Source of the DNA: CAYPFY01 sp964410105
GTDB lineage: Bacteria > Bacteroidota > Ignavibacteria > UBA10030 > SZUA-254
DNA length: 64,000 bases
NCBI GenBank assembly: GCA_964410105.1
Contig: CAYPFY010000017.1
Span: forward strand, 10,463-74,462
Direction of reading: 5' to 3'
Shown: positions 52,622-61,570 of the stretch, in pieces
Position numbering within the stretch: the stretch's first letter is position 1
Layout: the number at the start of each line of letters is the position of its first letter
Notes under the pieces: model-generated
Database searches by the model: none
What the model was told of the DNA's origin: nothing
The model's input: only the letters and a program-made list of their open reading frames with translations
Translations under genes and position numbers: made by a program

Positions 52622-53884
52622 ATGAACAGTTCGCTCGAAACTGCCTGGCTCGGCGCGAAGGAGAGCTTTTTTATGGCCCTCGTCGCCATCCGTACCAATA
52701 AGCTTCGCTCTATCCTCACTCTGCTCGGTATCTCCGTCGGGGTCTTTTCTATCATCGGGGTCATGACCGCCATGGGGGTTCTCCTCAACAGTATAGAGAA
52801 CGGGATGAGCTGGCTCGGCGCAAATACGTTTCAAATTCAAAAATATCCGATGTTCGACGCGGGCGGGCCCGACGAACAGTCGCAACTTCGCAACAGGCGC
52901 GACCTGACCTACGAACAGGGGCTCCGCCTGAAGGAACGCGCGTCCCTCGCCAGCGCCGTCGGCGTCTTCTGCTCGTCCGATCACGGGATCGTGGTCGCCA
53001 CCTCCGGCGGCGTAAAGACAAATCCGAATGTCATTCTCACCGGAAGGGATATCGAGGGGTTTACGGCCAATAACTGGTCGATCGGGGATGGAAGGCTCTT
53101 TACGCCCGAAGAACTCGCGGCCGGGAAGCATGTGATCGTCATCGGCTCCGATATCGTCAAGAAACTCTTTCCCAAGTCGAGCCCCCTCGGGCAGATTCTG
53201 CGCGTGGAAGGGCGGGAATATGAGGTGATCGGCGTGGTGGCGCCGCGGGGCCAGATGCTCGGTATGAGCGGGGATAATTTCGCGATCATCCCGATCACGA
53301 CCTATTTTTCGGTGTACGGAAAGAATCAGATCGTGGCGATCAAGGTTCAGTCCGGTACGTCCCGGAATCTTTCGGACTGCATGGAACAGGCCCGCGGGCT
53401 TCTCAGAACTATCCGCCACGTCGCCCCCGGAGATGAGGATGATTTTTATATCTGGTCCAACGATTCGCTTATTACGCAGTTCAATGATTTCACGAAGTAT
53501 TTTCAGCTGGGGGTTCTGCTTGTGAGCGCGATCGCCCTGCTCGCGGCCGGAGTCGGCATCATGAATATCATGCTGGTCTCGGTGACCGAGAGGACGAGAG
53601 AGATCGGGATCCGGAAGGCCGTCGGCGCGCGCAAGAGCAACATACGCACCCAGTTTATCCTTGAGGCGGTTGTGATCAGCGAACTCGGCGGCATCATCGG
53701 GATTGTGATTGGCATCCTCGCCGGAAATCTCGTCGCCATCCTGCTTGAAATTCCTCCCATCATTCCCGTCGAATGGGTGTTTATCGGTTTCGCCAGCTGC
53801 AGCATCGTCGGCATTGTGTTCGGCGTCTACCCCGCCTGGAAAGCATCAAATCTCGACCCGATCGATTCCCTGCGATATGAGTGA
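52622..53884 (+). CDS. MacB-type ABC permease, second of three
   Basis: 420 residues, ATG directly after the preceding TAA. Helix LRSILTLLGISVGVFSIIGVMTAMG, periplasmic domain with LGANTFQIQKYPMFDAGGPDEQ, three C-terminal helices (LLVSAIALLAAGVGIMNIMLVSV, the TERTREIGIRKAVGARKSNI loop, FGVYPAWKASNLDPIDSLRYE). It is a close paralogue of the next gene along its whole length, implying a tandem duplication. Confidence 0.93.
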   Translation: MNSSLETAWLGAKESFFMALVAIRTNKLRSILTLLGISVGVFSIIGVMTAMGVLLNSIENGMSWLGANTFQIQKYPMFDAGGPDEQSQLRNRRDLTYEQGLRLKERASLASAVGVFCSSDHGIVVATSGGVKTNPNVILTGRDIEGFTANNWSIGDGRLFTPEELAAGKHVIVIGSDIVKKLFPKSSPLGQILRVEGREYEVIGVVAPRGQMLGMSGDNFAIIPITTYFSVYGKNQIVAIKVQSGTSRNLSDCMEQARGLLRTIRHVAPGDEDDFYIWSNDSLITQFNDFTKYFQLGVLLVSAIALLAAGVGIMNIMLVSVTERTREIGIRKAVGARKSNIRTQFILEAVVISELGGIIGIVIGILAGNLVAILLEIPPIIPVEWVFIGFASCSIVGIVFGVYPAWKASNLDPIDSLRYE

Positions 53885-53887
53885 CGT

Positions 53888-55147
53888 ATGAACCGAACCG
53901 CTGAGATGGTCCTGCATGAAATCCGTGAAAGCCTTGTGATGGCCCTCGCCGCAATCCGCACCAACCGCCTGCGCTCGGTGCTTACTCTCCTCGGCATCGC
54001 GGTCGGAGTTTTTTCGATCATCGCCGTGATGACGGCGATGGGAGTTCTCGTCAACAGTATCGAAAGCGGGCTCAGCCAGCTCGGCGCCAATACGTTCCAG
54101 GTCCAGAAGAATCCGATGTTTAATTCCGGGGATCCCCAGGAACGCGCCAAAACCCGGAACAGGAAGAACCTGCAATATTCCCAGGGCCTGCTCGTCTCCG
54201 AACGCTCTAACCTCGCCAAGGCCGTGGGGCTGGAGGCCTGGAATTTCGGCCGGGTCGTCGCAACACCGCAGGGCCTTAAGACAAATCCGTCAGTCTCCAT
54301 CGCCGGCGAAAATGTCGAAGGCTTTGCCACGAATAACTGGATCATCGGCGACGGCCGCCTCTTTACCCCCGAGGAGGTGAATGCCGGAAATAATGTTGCG
54401 ATTCTCGGCATGGCCATCGTGGAAAAGATTTTCCCCCGTATCGACCCGATCGGCCAGATTATCCGGGTCGACGGCGAGGAATACCGCGTCATCGGGACGA
54501 TTGAAAGACAGGGGGGCATGCTGGGGGGTAATAACGATAATTTTATGTCTATCCCTCTCCATACGTTTTTCAACGTTTATGGCACAGACCGGGATGTCCA
54601 TATCATGGTGCAGGCCGCCTCCCGCGAGGTCTATGAGGACTGTATCGAACAGGTGCGCGGTATCCTCCGCACCGCCCGGCATGTCCCGCCCGGGTCTCCC
54701 GATGATTTTTACATTTTTTCAAACGATTCGGTGATCCAGTCATTTAACGATTTCACGAAGTATGCCCGGCTGGGTATTATGCTCATCAGCGCCATCGCCC
54801 TTATCGCCGCCGGCGTCGGGATTATGAATATTATGCTGGTCTCGGTCACCGAAAGGACCCGCGAAATTGGTATCCGCAAGGCCCTCGGAGCACGAAAAAA
54901 CAACATTCTCTCGCAATTCATCCTGGAAGCTGTTGTATTGAGCGAATTCGGGGGTATTATCGGGATCGTTGCCGGGGTGATTAGCGGTAACCTGATCGCC
55001 CTGTTCCTGAGTGTGCCCCCCGTCATCCCTTTCGACTGGACCGCCATCGGTTTTGGCATATGCTCCCTCATCGGCGTTGCCTTCGGCGTTTATCCCGCCT
55101 GGAAAGCCTCCAATCTCGACCCGATCGAGTCCCTCCGCTACGAATAG
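53888..55147 (+). CDS. MacB-type ABC permease, third of three
   Basis: 419 residues, three bases after the previous stop. Helix LRSVLTLLGIAVGVFSIIAVMTAMG, periplasmic segment LGANTFQVQKNPMFNSGDPQER and C-terminal ALIAAGVGIMNIMLVSV, TERTREIGIRKALGARKNNI, AFGVYPAWKASNLDPIESLRYE. With the second permease it forms a paralogous pair that may heterodimerise. Last gene of the operon. Confidence 0.93.
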   Translation: MNRTAEMVLHEIRESLVMALAAIRTNRLRSVLTLLGIAVGVFSIIAVMTAMGVLVNSIESGLSQLGANTFQVQKNPMFNSGDPQERAKTRNRKNLQYSQGLLVSERSNLAKAVGLEAWNFGRVVATPQGLKTNPSVSIAGENVEGFATNNWIIGDGRLFTPEEVNAGNNVAILGMAIVEKIFPRIDPIGQIIRVDGEEYRVIGTIERQGGMLGGNNDNFMSIPLHTFFNVYGTDRDVHIMVQAASREVYEDCIEQVRGILRTARHVPPGSPDDFYIFSNDSVIQSFNDFTKYARLGIMLISAIALIAAGVGIMNIMLVSVTERTREIGIRKALGARKNNILSQFILEAVVLSEFGGIIGIVAGVISGNLIALFLSVPPVIPFDWTAIGFGICSLIGVAFGVYPAWKASNLDPIESLRYE

Positions 55148-55160
55148 CGCGAAAAAATGC

Positions 55161-55188
55161 TTGACTTTCAGCGCGATTTCACTAAATT
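55161..55188 (+). promoter_or_regulatory. Promoter TTGACT-N16-TAAATT
   Basis: TTGACT at 55161-55166, 16 bases, TAAATT at 55183-55188, about 50 bases before the ATG of the sorting-domain protein. The identical box pair and spacing recurs at 56743-56770 ahead of its paralogue. Confidence 0.5.
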
Positions 55189-55237
55189 ATAACTACCCGC
55201 CAGACGGGCTCTATCGTATTCTCTAAAGGAGTTTTTC

Positions 55238-56632
55238 ATGATCCGCTTCGCGACGGCTTTCCGGAGTGCCGCAAGAGTTTGCTTCATCATGAGCTTCACC
55301 CTCTCTTCTCTGCTGTCGGCACAGCTGAAGTATCGGACTTTCAATCAGAATGACCTTTCTCAGAAGAAACTGAAGGCGGGGAAAATTGTCGGAGCGGACG
55401 CCGTCTTTAAATTCGTCAATCATACCGGCTCGACCGTCAATAGCCTCCACGTTCAGTTTAATGCCGCGTTGACCACGCTCACCAATAATGGCGGCCTTTC
55501 CGGAGTGAGTATCAGTAATTTTGGAAAAACCCTCGACGGCACCAAAGATGTCCCCGATGGCGATTCGATCCAGATCGCAGGCGAGTTCAACAAGAAAGAT
55601 ATCGATGTCCGCGCAGCGTGGTACTGGAACGACGGCTCTCTGATTTCACCGCGCGGCACCCAGGCCGCGTCCGCCTGGCCCGTCGTAGTTCAACCGAATG
55701 GCGGAAACCTTCTCGATTTCATTTACAAAAAAATCGTCCCCAACTCTGCAGGTCTCGTGATCGGCGTCCCGAACGCCCCCGGCGGAGGATGGATACAATA
55801 TAAAAGCGCCGACCGGAAGGATTTTCCCCATACCGGCTACTCCCGCTGCTTCGATCTCATAGCCCGGGGGACTTCGCTTCCGAAAAAGTTCGTCGGCAGG
55901 CTGATGAATCCGAAGGTCGCCAAGCACGATAATCATCTCCTCGGCGAAGTGCACGCGCTCCGCCTGGCAATCATCGCCAACGACGCGGGCGCCACGACCC
56001 CGAGCACGCCCGCCACTCCGCTCGGCGATCTCGTCTACTACGATTCGTCAAATCCCGGCGACCGGTTCAACGGAAAAACAGTCCGCCAGCTCACGCAGAT
56101 CGCCGATACAGCTTTCTCATATTGCTCCCGGTTCGATACCGTCTTTGATTTCTACACGAGGCTCGATACCGTGATCTCCCGCATCAACCATGCCTTCGAC
56201 GGGGATTATCACGCGATCTCGTTCGCTCCGTTCGTTCTCGACGGGACGCATTCGGTGGACGATTATGCGTTCCTCCACGCGAATCCCTCCGCGCCGAGGC
56301 CCCCGATTGCCTGGCCGCTCCAATCGATGACGGATGATCAACCGGTACAGTATGCCCTCCAGCAGAATTACCCGAATCCCTTCAACCCGAGCACGACCAT
56401 CAATTTCACGCTTGCTACATCGAGCATCGTGAATCTTAAGGTTTATAATATTCTCGGGCAGGAGGTCGCGACTCTGATCAGCGATGCGGCGATGGACGAC
56501 GGAGACCAGTCGGTGGAGTTTAATGCGTCGAATCTTACGTCCGGCGTCTATTTCTATGTTCTCTCCGCCCAGGGGACCGATGACGAGTCCCAGCATTTTT
56601 CAACCGCTCGGCGGATGATTCTGATAAAATAG
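55238..56632 (+). CDS. Secreted T9SS sorting-domain protein, paralogue 1
   Basis: A 464-residue exported protein: signal peptide ending LLSAQ, then KYRTFNQNDLSQKKLKAGKI, a domain with repeated asparagine/aspartate strands (GSTVNSLHVQFNAALTTL, FNKKDIDVRAAWYWNDG) and a long central region with LLGEVHALRLAIIANDAGATTPSTPATPLGDLVYYDSS. The C-terminus is a sorting domain (QQNYPNPFNPSTTINF, VYNILGQEV, LTSGVYFYVL). No known domain in the middle. AAAGGAG precedes the ATG. Confidence 0.8.
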   Translation: MIRFATAFRSAARVCFIMSFTLSSLLSAQLKYRTFNQNDLSQKKLKAGKIVGADAVFKFVNHTGSTVNSLHVQFNAALTTLTNNGGLSGVSISNFGKTLDGTKDVPDGDSIQIAGEFNKKDIDVRAAWYWNDGSLISPRGTQAASAWPVVVQPNGGNLLDFIYKKIVPNSAGLVIGVPNAPGGGWIQYKSADRKDFPHTGYSRCFDLIARGTSLPKKFVGRLMNPKVAKHDNHLLGEVHALRLAIIANDAGATTPSTPATPLGDLVYYDSSNPGDRFNGKTVRQLTQIADTAFSYCSRFDTVFDFYTRLDTVISRINHAFDGDYHAISFAPFVLDGTHSVDDYAFLHANPSAPRPPIAWPLQSMTDDQPVQYALQQNYPNPFNPSTTINFTLATSSIVNLKVYNILGQEVATLISDAAMDDGDQSVEFNASNLTSGVYFYVLSAQGTDDESQHFSTARRMILIK

Positions 56633-56742
56633 CTCCAATCCCCGGATGCGCGTCCGGGGCGTTCCCGTCTTCCTGATTCTCCTTCCCCCGCAGGAATTCC
56701 GCGGCCAATCGCGGCAGGCCTTCTCTATTAAGAAAAATTCAC

Positions 56743-56770
56743 TTGACTTTGCTTACGGTCCGTCTAAATT
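56743..56770 (+). promoter_or_regulatory. Promoter TTGACT-N16-TAAATT (twin)
   Basis: TTGACT at 56743-56748, 16 bases, TAAATT at 56765-56770. The boxes and spacing equal those of the paralogue upstream. It lies inside the longer open frame beginning at 56646, which argues that the CDS begins at the ATG 56826. Confidence 0.5.
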
Positions 56771-56825
56771 GCCTTTTAGCCTTCCCCGTCGTCAATTGCT
56801 TTTTCATTTCCGAAAGGGGCCTCCT

Positions 56826-58217
56826 ATGAAAAAGTCTGACAGAATCCGCCCGTGGCTGACGCTCTGCTTCCTCGTCCTGGTTGCATCGCAACTGACCGCT
56901 CAGCCCAAGTACCGCACGTTTAATCAGATCGATCTCTCGGGGAAGAAGGCGAAGGCGGGGAAAATTCTCGCCGCGAGCGCCTGCTTCGCATTCCCCGATA
57001 CTTTTCCCGGCGTAACCCTCACGAGCCTCCACGTGAAATTCAACGCGGAGATTACGTCTATCGAGGATTCGGGCGGCTTTACGATCACTCTCGACCATAA
57101 GGGAAAAACTCTGAATGCCACAGGCCGCACTGTGTCAAACGGTCAGACGGTGACGATCTGTGCCACCTTCAGGAAAAAGAATCTCGACGTTCGCGTCGAA
57201 AACTGGCAGTGGGATACCAATGGCGTGAAGTTCGGACAAAAATTTGAGCATCTGGACCCGACAACCATCACCGCCATCCAGCGACAGCCGAACGGGGGGA
57301 ATGTGCGCGAGTATCTCTATAAACGTGTCATCACTCGCCCGGACGGCATCGTGATCGGCGTCCCCGATACGGGAAGCGTCGGCTGGATCCGGTACAAGAA
57401 GGCTGATGCCAAGTACTTCCCCCACAGCGGGCCCCCCCGCTGCTTCGACCGGATTTCACAAGACGATAACCGCTCCAAACCCTTCATCGGGGAGTTGAAG
57501 AATCCCCACGTGAAGAAGCAAAACAATAACCTGCTGGGCGAGGTGCACGCCCTGGTACTTGCTGTGATCGCCAACGACAGCGGCGTCACTCAGCCCGATA
57601 CCCCAGCTACAAGGCTGGGCGATATCATCTATAACGACGGCTCGAATCCCTTGGACCCCTGCAACGGGAAGACGATCCGCCAGGTTATCCTGCTCGCCGA
57701 TACCGCGCTGACATATTGCTCGCGCTTCGATTCGGCATTCTATGTGCACCTCGATACGTGCGTCACCCGCATCAATGCCGCCTTCGACGGCCCTTATGTT
57801 GCCGTTTCGTTCAATCCCTTTGAGCTCGCCGGGACTCACACGATAGGCGAATATCCGTACCTCCATCCGAACCCGGGGGCTGCCCCCGTCGTGGTCTCGC
57901 ACCGCGGGAGCTCGATCCTCGAGCAAGGACCGAGTATGTTCGCGCTGGACCAGAACTTCCCGAATCCCTTTAACCCGGTGACGACCATAAGGTTCTCCAT
58001 TCCCGTGGCAAGTACCGTGACTCTGAAGGTCTATAATCTTCTCGGACAGGAGGTTTCTACTATCCTCGACCGACAAGAGCTCGAGGAAGGGGAACAATCA
58101 GTGGAGTTCAATGCAGCAGGCCTTACGTCCGGCGTCTATTTCTACCGGATCATAGCCCAGACGGTGGAATCGGGAAATGTGGTGTCCTCGGTGAGACGGA
58201 TGATTCTCGCGAAGTAG
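56826..58217 (+). CDS. Secreted T9SS sorting-domain protein, paralogue 2
   Basis: A 463-residue exported protein, signal peptide MKKSDRIRPWLTLCFLVLVASQLTAQ. It aligns with the preceding gene throughout: KYRTFNQIDLSGKKAKAGKI, VTLTSLHVKFNAEITSI, LLGEVHALVLAVIANDSGVTQPDTPATRLGDIIYNDGS and HLDTCVTRINAAFDG. C-terminal sorting domain: DQNFPNPFNPVTTIRF, VYNLLGQEV, LTSGVYFYRI. Unlike paralogue 1 it carries several cysteines (CFAFPDTF, DPCNGKT, YCSRFDS) that could form disulphides after export. A strong terminator follows. Confidence 0.82.
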   Translation: MKKSDRIRPWLTLCFLVLVASQLTAQPKYRTFNQIDLSGKKAKAGKILAASACFAFPDTFPGVTLTSLHVKFNAEITSIEDSGGFTITLDHKGKTLNATGRTVSNGQTVTICATFRKKNLDVRVENWQWDTNGVKFGQKFEHLDPTTITAIQRQPNGGNVREYLYKRVITRPDGIVIGVPDTGSVGWIRYKKADAKYFPHSGPPRCFDRISQDDNRSKPFIGELKNPHVKKQNNNLLGEVHALVLAVIANDSGVTQPDTPATRLGDIIYNDGSNPLDPCNGKTIRQVILLADTALTYCSRFDSAFYVHLDTCVTRINAAFDGPYVAVSFNPFELAGTHTIGEYPYLHPNPGAAPVVVSHRGSSILEQGPSMFALDQNFPNPFNPVTTIRFSIPVASTVTLKVYNLLGQEVSTILDRQELEEGEQSVEFNAAGLTSGVYFYRIIAQTVESGNVVSSVRRMILAK

Positions 58218-58235
58218 CTTTCCCGCACCCCTTTT

Positions 58236-58269
58236 GAAAAAGCCGGCACCGTTGATGCCGGCTTTTTCG
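58236..58269 (+). terminator. Strong rho-independent terminator
   Basis: GAAAAAGCCGGCA at 58236-58248, seven-base loop, TGCCGGCTTTTTC at 58256-58268: a 13-base perfect stem ending in a T-run. It closes the sorting-domain pair transcript. Confidence 0.9.
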
Positions 58270-58393
58270 CGTGGGCACCCCGAGCGCAGCCCAAACGCAT
58301 CTATTTACCGAGGTGAAGAAGCTGATCGTCCTTCGCTGATTTGGTTTGCTTTCGCGGCCGCAGCCTCTATTCCTGCGCCCTCCCGCTCATCAC

Positions 58394-58422
58394 TTGACTG
58401 AAATGTGGATTCTGCGTATCAT
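58394..58422 (+). promoter_or_regulatory. Promoter TTGACT-N17-TATCAT
   Basis: TTGACT at 58394-58399, 17 bases, TATCAT at 58417-58422, 34 bases before the TTG start of the following gene. It belongs to the same TTGACT promoter group as the paralogue pair. Confidence 0.5.
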
Positions 58423-58456
58423 TCTCCTGTTTTCGACGAGGGGGAAAACGTGAATT

Positions 58457-59539
58457 TTGTCCATAACAGATTCCGAGGCGGAGGAAAGGATAAGAAACGC
58501 AGGCACGAAACGTGGCCACCCCGATCTGCGAGGCCTTCTTCAAGCACTTCTGTCAGACGAGGCGGGCGAGAATGACGTCGCACGCCTGGTGCAGTTGTCA
58601 CGCACAATTATCGAATCCTATCTTTATTCCTCACGCTCGTCACTCAAGATTCTCTGCGACAAACAGGGCCTCACGCTGACCGATCTCGCCTATGACTGCC
58701 TCGGGGAGGCGTTCATGCGAGATTCGCGTAATTCTTTCGTCTGCATTCGCAATTTTGCCGGTTCGCTCACGGTTGATCTGTGCTCGATTCCGGAGCATGA
58801 GCTTTTCCTGGCGTTCAAGGGACTGCTCCTGAGGATCGCCGAGCGCCATCTGGCGCGGCTCTTCGCCCAGAGCGACCCCGCCGGGGCTAAGATTCATCGC
58901 AACCTGCGGGATTGTCTTAAAATTTCCCGCGCATTAACGCTCGAGAAGGATTTTCGCGGGCTCGTGCTCAGGCCCAAGGACTATGATTCTCTCGATCACC
59001 TGCCTCCTTATCCGTCGGATAAACTGGATCGCGAGATTCAAGAGTTTTTTAACCCGTCGGATTCCGTGTCGCAATTCCTTTCGCGTTTGAAGGAAATCCT
59101 CGTCGGACAATCGGAATTCCGGAGGTCGGTTCCGATCCTTGAAATCGTGAGAATTCTGAAGCGAATTTACCACGAGGATTTAGCGTGGAGCGAGGACGGC
59201 CGGGATGTGGTTTGCCCACAGGGAGACGAACTGTATGATTTTGAAATCGAGGGGATCCGCCGTGAGGTTAATACGGCGGTGAAGGAAAAGATTCTCCTCA
59301 CGTACCTGGCACGCGGAAAAATAAATCGCCAGGATGCCGATGCGATGGCCAGGAGCCTCCACGATCTCATCGAGGATTGGACCTCCGGGGAAGAACAATC
59401 CACCTCGCTCTACCGTTACCTCGCGCGCCATCTGAATATCGACGAAGAGACTTACGAGCGGGCCTATAGGCCGAAGATGGAATATCTGTTGAAAATCGCA
59501 AGGGATGAGTTCGCTTCCCGGATTATGGTTGATCTTTAG
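58457..59539 (+). CDS. Unrecognised helical protein, possible sigma-factor-like regulator
   Basis: A 360-residue all-helical, charged protein with no signal peptide. GLTLTDLAYDCLGEAFMRDS (about residues 71-90) resembles region 2 of sigma-70 factors (the 'DLxQExFLR' type), but the rest does not match a canonical ECF layout, and the length is twice that of ECF factors. The immediate downstream gene is a zinc-finger anti-sigma-like membrane protein, which is the main reason to think of regulation. The frame is closed by an in-frame TGA at 58451, so only TTG 58457 or an ATT can start it; GAGGGGG is about 12 bases ahead. Function not proven. Confidence 0.6.
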   Translation: MSITDSEAEERIRNAGTKRGHPDLRGLLQALLSDEAGENDVARLVQLSRTIIESYLYSSRSSLKILCDKQGLTLTDLAYDCLGEAFMRDSRNSFVCIRNFAGSLTVDLCSIPEHELFLAFKGLLLRIAERHLARLFAQSDPAGAKIHRNLRDCLKISRALTLEKDFRGLVLRPKDYDSLDHLPPYPSDKLDREIQEFFNPSDSVSQFLSRLKEILVGQSEFRRSVPILEIVRILKRIYHEDLAWSEDGRDVVCPQGDELYDFEIEGIRREVNTAVKEKILLTYLARGKINRQDADAMARSLHDLIEDWTSGEEQSTSLYRYLARHLNIDEETYERAYRPKMEYLLKIARDEFASRIMVDL

Positions 59540-59628
59540 ACTTGTTTTCTGGAGACCTGCACGGTCGCCGAAATAGGGTTATGAACTATCGGTAATTCTG
59601 GCATTGAAGGAGCAGCGGTCGTGAACTG

Positions 59629-61083
59629 ATGATTCATGTTGATCAGAAAAAACTGGAGCTATTGTACTTTTCGCCGGACCTCCTGAGCAACGAGGAGAAA
59701 TCCGGGATCGAGAAGCACCTGATGGAATGCTCTCTGTGCCGGGAGAATGCACTCCAGCAGTCGAAGTATTATGACGCCTTTAATGAAAGGCTCGGAAACA
59801 CTCCGACGGAACGGGATTTCGCATTTGGCAGGAACCTGAGCAATCGCCAAATCGTCCCCGTCCCCTCCCGGGCGCTGGAGAAGAAGGTTGACACGGCTAT
59901 TGATGCCTATGCAGAGATTATCGAGCCCTCTCGCAGATCTCTTCCCGAAAGGTTTGTGCGGTACGTGCGATTTCATCCGGTGGGTTTCGCCAGTGGTTTA
60001 TCCCTCGCCGCAGCCGTCGCGGTCCTGGCCGTGATGATGATACGACCGACCAGAGATCTGAATCCATCCTACGCACGCGCAAAGGACGAATTCCTGGTTG
60101 TTTATAACTCCCGCGGGGAGGAAGTGTGGCGGAAGCACATAGGGCCGGAGTATGTCGCGACCTCGGCGAGCGGCACAGCCGGGCAGCACCCCGATTGGAT
60201 CAATAGCGTAGCCGATGTTGACGGGGATGGAAAGAATGAGGTGGTATCAATCTTCGGCGTGAACGGTTATTATACGCCGATCAGTAATACTCTCCAAGTT
60301 TTCAATGCGGATGGAACCGAGCGGTGGAAGTATTCCTTTCACCGCCAAATCACATTCGGCACCACTCCGTATGCAGATGATTACGCGTTTCGTCTTGAGA
60401 CGGTGGGAGATTACCTCCGAAATGGATCTCTCCAGATCATCGCCCTGGCGGCGCAATTCCCCTGGATACCCAATGCGATTGTTATGTTGAATGCCAGGGA
60501 CGGCACGCTCGTCAGCGAGTACTGGCACCCCGGCACCGCAGCTCGCTTCGACCACAAAGACATCGACCGGGATGGCATCGACGAGCTGTTCTTCTCCGGC
60601 AAGAACAGTTTCTACAATCGGGCTTCGCTCCTCGTGCTTGACCCGCGGGCGATGACCGGACATTCCCCGGTCCCGGAGAAAGATAACCCGCCGGGGATCG
60701 GCCAAGGCACCGAGAAGTATTATGTTCTCTTCCCTGCCTCGGATCTTGAAAAACTTTGGCTCGAATCGAACTTCGCGAACGATATCCAGACGAGAGAGAG
60801 CGGACTGATCGATGTGGTCGTCTACGAGCAGATCCCCGGAAGCATGGCGGGGGAATTGCACTATTATTTCGATTCGACGATGACCTGCGTCCGTGTTTCA
60901 GGATCAAACAGTTTCATAGACATGCACCAGCGAATGGAGGCCGCAGGCAAGATCACCGGGAAGATCGATGACCAGTATTATGCCTCACTCCAGAGAGGTG
61001 TGCTGTACTGGGATGGGGACAAGTTGGTTCGTGAGCCTACGATGAACCGGCATTACCTTGAGGCCCTGAAAATGACCCCGTAA
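59629..61083 (+). CDS. zf-HC2 anti-sigma-like membrane protein with FG-GAP/VCBS repeats
   Basis: A 484-residue protein with three parts. Residues 20-40 contain H30-x3-C34-x2-C37 (HLMECSLC), the zinc-binding motif of anti-sigma factors. A single membrane helix lies at about 119-138 (GFASGLSLAAAVAVLAVMMI). The periplasmic part (150-484) carries calcium-type FG-GAP turns DVDGDGKNEV and DIDRDGIDELFFSG, with beta-strand repeats, as in integrin-like propellers. It could sense an outside signal and release the gene product encoded 90 bases upstream. No promoter of its own is evident. Confidence 0.72.
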   Translation: MIHVDQKKLELLYFSPDLLSNEEKSGIEKHLMECSLCRENALQQSKYYDAFNERLGNTPTERDFAFGRNLSNRQIVPVPSRALEKKVDTAIDAYAEIIEPSRRSLPERFVRYVRFHPVGFASGLSLAAAVAVLAVMMIRPTRDLNPSYARAKDEFLVVYNSRGEEVWRKHIGPEYVATSASGTAGQHPDWINSVADVDGDGKNEVVSIFGVNGYYTPISNTLQVFNADGTERWKYSFHRQITFGTTPYADDYAFRLETVGDYLRNGSLQIIALAAQFPWIPNAIVMLNARDGTLVSEYWHPGTAARFDHKDIDRDGIDELFFSGKNSFYNRASLLVLDPRAMTGHSPVPEKDNPPGIGQGTEKYYVLFPASDLEKLWLESNFANDIQTRESGLIDVVVYEQIPGSMAGELHYYFDSTMTCVRVSGSNSFIDMHQRMEAAGKITGKIDDQYYASLQRGVLYWDGDKLVREPTMNRHYLEALKMTP

Positions 61084-61156
61084 TACCCCCCCGTGAAGGG
61101 CCCTCCGAATGTATCCCGCGGCCCGGATGTATCGACCACGTGCTCACCGCTGACTA

Positions 61157-61205
61157 AGCCGGATTCTCCCCGAAAACGATGGGGGGATCCGGTTTTCACA
61201 TTTTT
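61157..61205 (+). terminator. Rho-independent terminator
   Basis: AGCCGGAT with its CTCCCC arm (61158-61170) pairs with GGGGGGATCCGG (61181-61192), followed by TTTTCACATTTTT. GAAAACGAT forms the loop. About 75 bases after the stop of the anti-sigma-like gene. Confidence 0.7.
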
Positions 61206-61315
61206 GGCCTGGAGTTTTATGGGACGGACCCCCGTCGTGGAAATCATAAAGGTATACCTTCCGTCGCCATTACTCAGATACTCGTGTGGGTTCACTATGC
61301 GAACTAAATTTCAGG

Positions 61316-61570
61316 CCTGAGTTAGACGTGTCGCCGGGACATGCGTCCTGGTAGAATGCGGTCGACAATTACCTCAAAACCTACGAGCAGGTCTTGAAAC
61401 TGGTACGCAAGAATCGCGAAGCAGTTGCAATAACCCGAATATTAGGACGACGCATGAACACCGTGCACCGATACCTCAGCTTGATCAAGGACTTTCATCC
61501 TGAGCTAAACGTGGAGACACGCCCTAAGAGCAAGGAACGAAAGAAAGCTCCAAAGAAGCGCAAAAGATAA
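61316..61570 (+). pseudogene. Decayed DUF1670-like remnant (C-terminal end)
   Basis: From 61355 an open frame of about 71 codons without a usable ATG start reads AVDNYLKTYEQVLKLVRKNREAVAITRILGRR..TVHRYLSLIKDFHPEL and a lysine-rich tail (KERKKAPKKRKR). This matches my memory of the C-terminal helix-turn-helix of DUF1670 proteins, often in transposon-type loci. The same frame carries on upstream through a TAG at 61352-61354 with FRPELDVSPGHAS, so a nonsense mutation seems to have hit a once longer gene. Everything before 61316 is lost. It fills part of the 634-base gap. Confidence 0.4.

Noticed and set aside
51758..53419. 553-codon minus-strand frame opposite the permeases
   Set aside because: It is an antisense shadow of two well-supported permease genes in GC-rich DNA, with low-complexity His/Asp/Gly-rich content and no ribosome binding site.
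61093..61320. 75-codon plus-strand frame
   Set aside because: It contains the terminator hairpin after the anti-sigma-like gene.
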